Assembly (NCBI GenBank): GCA_014338405.1 | Contig: JTDE01000266.1 | Location: 189,475-253,474, forward strand | Reading direction: 5' to 3' | DNA length: 64,000 nucleotides | Source: Paragonimus skrjabini miyazakii | Taxonomy: Eukaryota; Platyhelminthes; Trematoda; Plagiorchiida; Troglotrematidae | In this document: positions 61,800-64,000 of the stretch, piece by piece | Numbering within the stretch: the stretch's first letter is position 1 | How the letters are laid out: each line of letters starts with the position of its first letter | Program-made: the position numbers and the translations under genes | Notes under the pieces: model-generated | The model's database searches: none | What the model was told of the DNA's origin: nothing | What the model saw: only the letters and a program-made list of their open reading frames with translations

Positions 61800-62010
61800 A
61801 TAGATTGAACATCACCAACAATTGATCGCAGCTGTTGCATTCTCATAGACTATCCAGTCGGCCCCTTTCGAAAACAAGCACTAGACTCGATTTTCGCTTT
61901 CATTAGAGTTCGTCTATAGTGCATATCATCATCGCCACTGCCGGGAATTCAACCACGGACACGCTGTTCATGAGGCAACCTTGTTTACCACTGCGCCATT
62001 GACCTCACAT
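61800..62010 (-). mobile_element. tRNA-derived SINE, second near full-length copy
   Basis: Same parts as the copy at 57776-58015: box A TGGCGCAGTGG at 61988-61998, a box B with one change (GGTTGAATTCCC), a hammerhead-like segment at 61878-61922, and the body with CAACTGGATAGT-like variants. It diverges from copy 1 by perhaps 10-15 percent by eye. Confidence 0.75.
61878..61922 (-). ncRNA. Hammerhead ribozyme motif, copy 2 (defective)
   Basis: The minus strand reads GCACTA, then TAGACGA in place of CTGATGA, a partly open second stem, an intact GCGAAA box, TCGAGTC, and TAGTGC, which pairs perfectly with GCACTA. Here the CTGATGA core is broken while GAAA is intact, the opposite of copy 1. The pair lets the ancestral motif be inferred. 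Confidence 0.6.
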
Positions 62011-62599
62011 CAGGCACGACCGAATTATCATTACTCACAAGCGAAAGTGGTTGTGTTCACATAATGCATTTATGTTTGTGTATTTTATTTCACTGCTATT
62101 CATACTTTCGTGGCTGACGGGTTTGCATGAAAAGAGGTCGCGACAATATGTTTGTTAAACAGACATTTTTACCTAAATGGCCAAAGATGAATCATGATCA
62201 CCACCAGCACTGACCGCCTTAAGTCTGACCAATAGATACTGTTGTTCGGACCGTCGATCGAAGGTGGATTATTTCAGAAGAAAGAAACTTTACAGCAAAG
62301 TTTTAAAAATACAGTAATAATACTAAATGAAGGCTAAGCGGAAGAACTGGAAAGGGAATGGATACAGGTATGCTATTGACTGCAGAAAACTACCAACTCA
62401 GCAGTTCGGGTGATCATGAGGATCACAGTCAGACACGACACTAACTTATCCTGCTCTATGAAATACTCAGGGACTGCATATTTCACGACAACGTTGTTGC
62501 TGGACCACTGTGCAATTTGACCCAATTGTTAGCGGTCTCAATATATGACGCCCGGTACGGTAAACGTTTAGTTGGCATACGAAGTAAGTGATCCAATTA

Positions 62600-63973
62600 A
62601 CACAGACTGTGCAACGTGATTAGGTAATCAATCGATCGCTCATCGCGAGCTTGCCGGAATACGCCCTAGTGAACAGTCGTATTGCACATGCGATTGAGCC
62701 ACTTAATTTGAAAAAAGTGACGGATACAGCAATGGTCAAACACAGCAAGCCTGCTGACATCTTCGCTGTGAACGTCTGTTCGAACAATACGGCAAAACAC
62801 AGAGTACACAAGCATTATATTCCACTCCTTTCAGCGACAACCAAACGTATTTTCGACGCCACAGATGACGCAGGCTGACAAAGGCAACAGGTGCCTCTGC
62901 TATCCTCGCTGATATTTCATCAGTAATGTTACAGACTGTCGAGATATTGCCACCCAAGTCTGTGAAGCTGTCTACAGTCTCAATGGACTTCCTTAAACGA
63001 TGAAGGTAGGAATGGGAATGCCCCGTCCTAGAACATTTTGCATCTTGAAGATGCAAAGCTTATTTCTTACAAACGAGCCCGGTCATTCACCATGTTCACC
63101 ATGGTCTGCATGTCTTCGGCAGAGGGGCTAAATAGGACAATGTCACCCGCATACTTTATATCCTTCAACCTGGCGGCAGGAAGAAACACAACACCAGGGT
63201 CACTGGATTTCTCAAGCACACTTTCCAAGATATCGTCCGTAACAAAACTGAACAAACAGAGATACGGCACCCGTGACGAGTACGACTATAATTGATGAAC
63301 ACTCGAGACGGCTGTCCACAAACCCTCACCCTGCATACAGTGATCTCAGAGGATTCACATATTTCCTTGGTACTCCTATGCGAACAAGGCAGTTACAGAA
63401 AACGTTGAGAACGGAAATGAAAGCATCATAAAGTTCGCGGAAGATAACGGTCGTCAACTGCCTGTTCGAATGCTGATGTTCCAAGATCAGTCGCGAAGTA
63501 AAAATGTGACCAACGCACCTTCCAACGGACCGGAATTCTGCCTGTTCCTCACCTGTCGGATTTTCTTTGCACTTAGTGAGCCGATGTAACATAAGGTTAC
63601 TGAATAACTTGGAGGCAAAAGACATTAAACTTATGTCCCTATGAACGTCACACAGACTACAGGCTCTCGTTTTAACAGCGGGAACTTCTGTTGCTAATGA
63701 TCAAGCATGAGATACCTCTTCAATTTTCTAAGTCGTCTGGAGGATTTTGTTTCAGTTCTGATATCGTTCTCTTCCTGCCATTTTCGGATAGAGAAGGGCA
63801 GAAATTCGGTCCAGCAGCCTTGGCACGCTCTAATAATTCAGACTCTAAAACCAATTCTGCTTCCAACGGAGTGCCGTCTGAAAATAAATAACTGTCACTT
63901 TGTCGACAGGGTACAGTTGAGGCCATTTAACCTCCTTCTCAATATGTTTAATCCATCCGTCGGACCTGCGTGA
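62600..63973 (-). mobile_element. RTE-type (SR2-like) non-LTR retrotransposon fragment
   Basis: Minus-strand frames follow the RTE reverse transcriptase in order. At 63326-63625: E-E-Q-A-E-F-R-S-V-G-R-C-V-G-H-I-F-T and Y-D-A-F-I-S-V (motifs 2-3, with F-R-P-G-R and D-A-F changed). At 63067-63270: F-V-T-D-D-I-L-E and I-K-Y-A-G-D-I-V-L-F, the YADD box with Asp lost to Gly. At 62736-63056: F-T-D-L-G-G, I-T-D-E-I-S-A-R-I-A and L-R-H-L-W-R-R, typical of the RTE C-terminus. A further upstream segment at 63720-63926 runs to the window edge. Stops and frameshifts show it is dead. The endonuclease part is outside the window. Confidence 0.8.
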
Positions 63974-64000
63974 TTCACTGATGGTAAATAAATCGCATTC

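Noticed and set aside
1..64000. CRISPR arrays, operons, rRNA or bacterial mobile elements
   Set aside because: No regularly spaced direct repeats, no ribosome-binding-site patterned gene runs and no rRNA-like stretches. All evidence points to a eukaryotic genome.

Overview
The window is AT-rich eukaryotic DNA from a flatworm, most likely a blood fluke (Schistosoma or a close relative such as Trichobilharzia). No bacterial-type gene is present. Almost every open frame longer than 60 codons is either noise or a piece of a retroelement. Three things point to a trematode: genes built from tiny exons whose lengths are multiples of three (micro-exon genes, MEGs), a tRNA-derived SINE carrying a hammerhead ribozyme motif, and many decayed Penelope-like elements (PLEs) plus one RTE-type (SR2-like) non-LTR retrotransposon.

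Layout. At 1-36 kb a very long minus-strand MEG is inferred. Its best exons are 9-39 nt long, lie between about 31.9 kb and 3.1 kb, all sit in phase 1, and are separated by kilobase introns that hold PLE fragments (4.0-5.65, 16.7, 19.3-20.3 kb) and a SINE tail (29.1 kb). Its first exon was not found. At 33.9-35.7 kb there is a frameshifted PLE on the minus strand. From 36 to 46 kb I see no convincing gene. A possible small two-exon gene lies at 46.28-46.50 kb.

At 47.07-51.17 kb there is a compact plus-strand MEG: TATA box, signal-peptide exon, then seven exons of 27, 27-33 and 33 nt, all in phase 1, and an AATAAA signal. It predicts a small secreted protein of about 80 residues with a basic, amphipathic-looking tail. 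It is the best-supported gene here and the main find. At 51.5-57.2 kb, convergent with it, is an ordinary multi-exon minus-strand gene of unknown function with several phase-consistent exons.

From 57.7 to 64 kb the DNA is mostly repeats: SINEs with hammerhead remnants, a fold-back repeat, a PLE with an internal deletion, and the RTE-type element running off the right edge.

None of the genes shows a shared pathway with a neighbour. What links them is architecture: two opposite-strand genes made of phase-1 micro-exons, which allows any exon to be skipped without a frameshift. All exon calls come from reading splice signals and frames by eye. No transcript or homology search was available.
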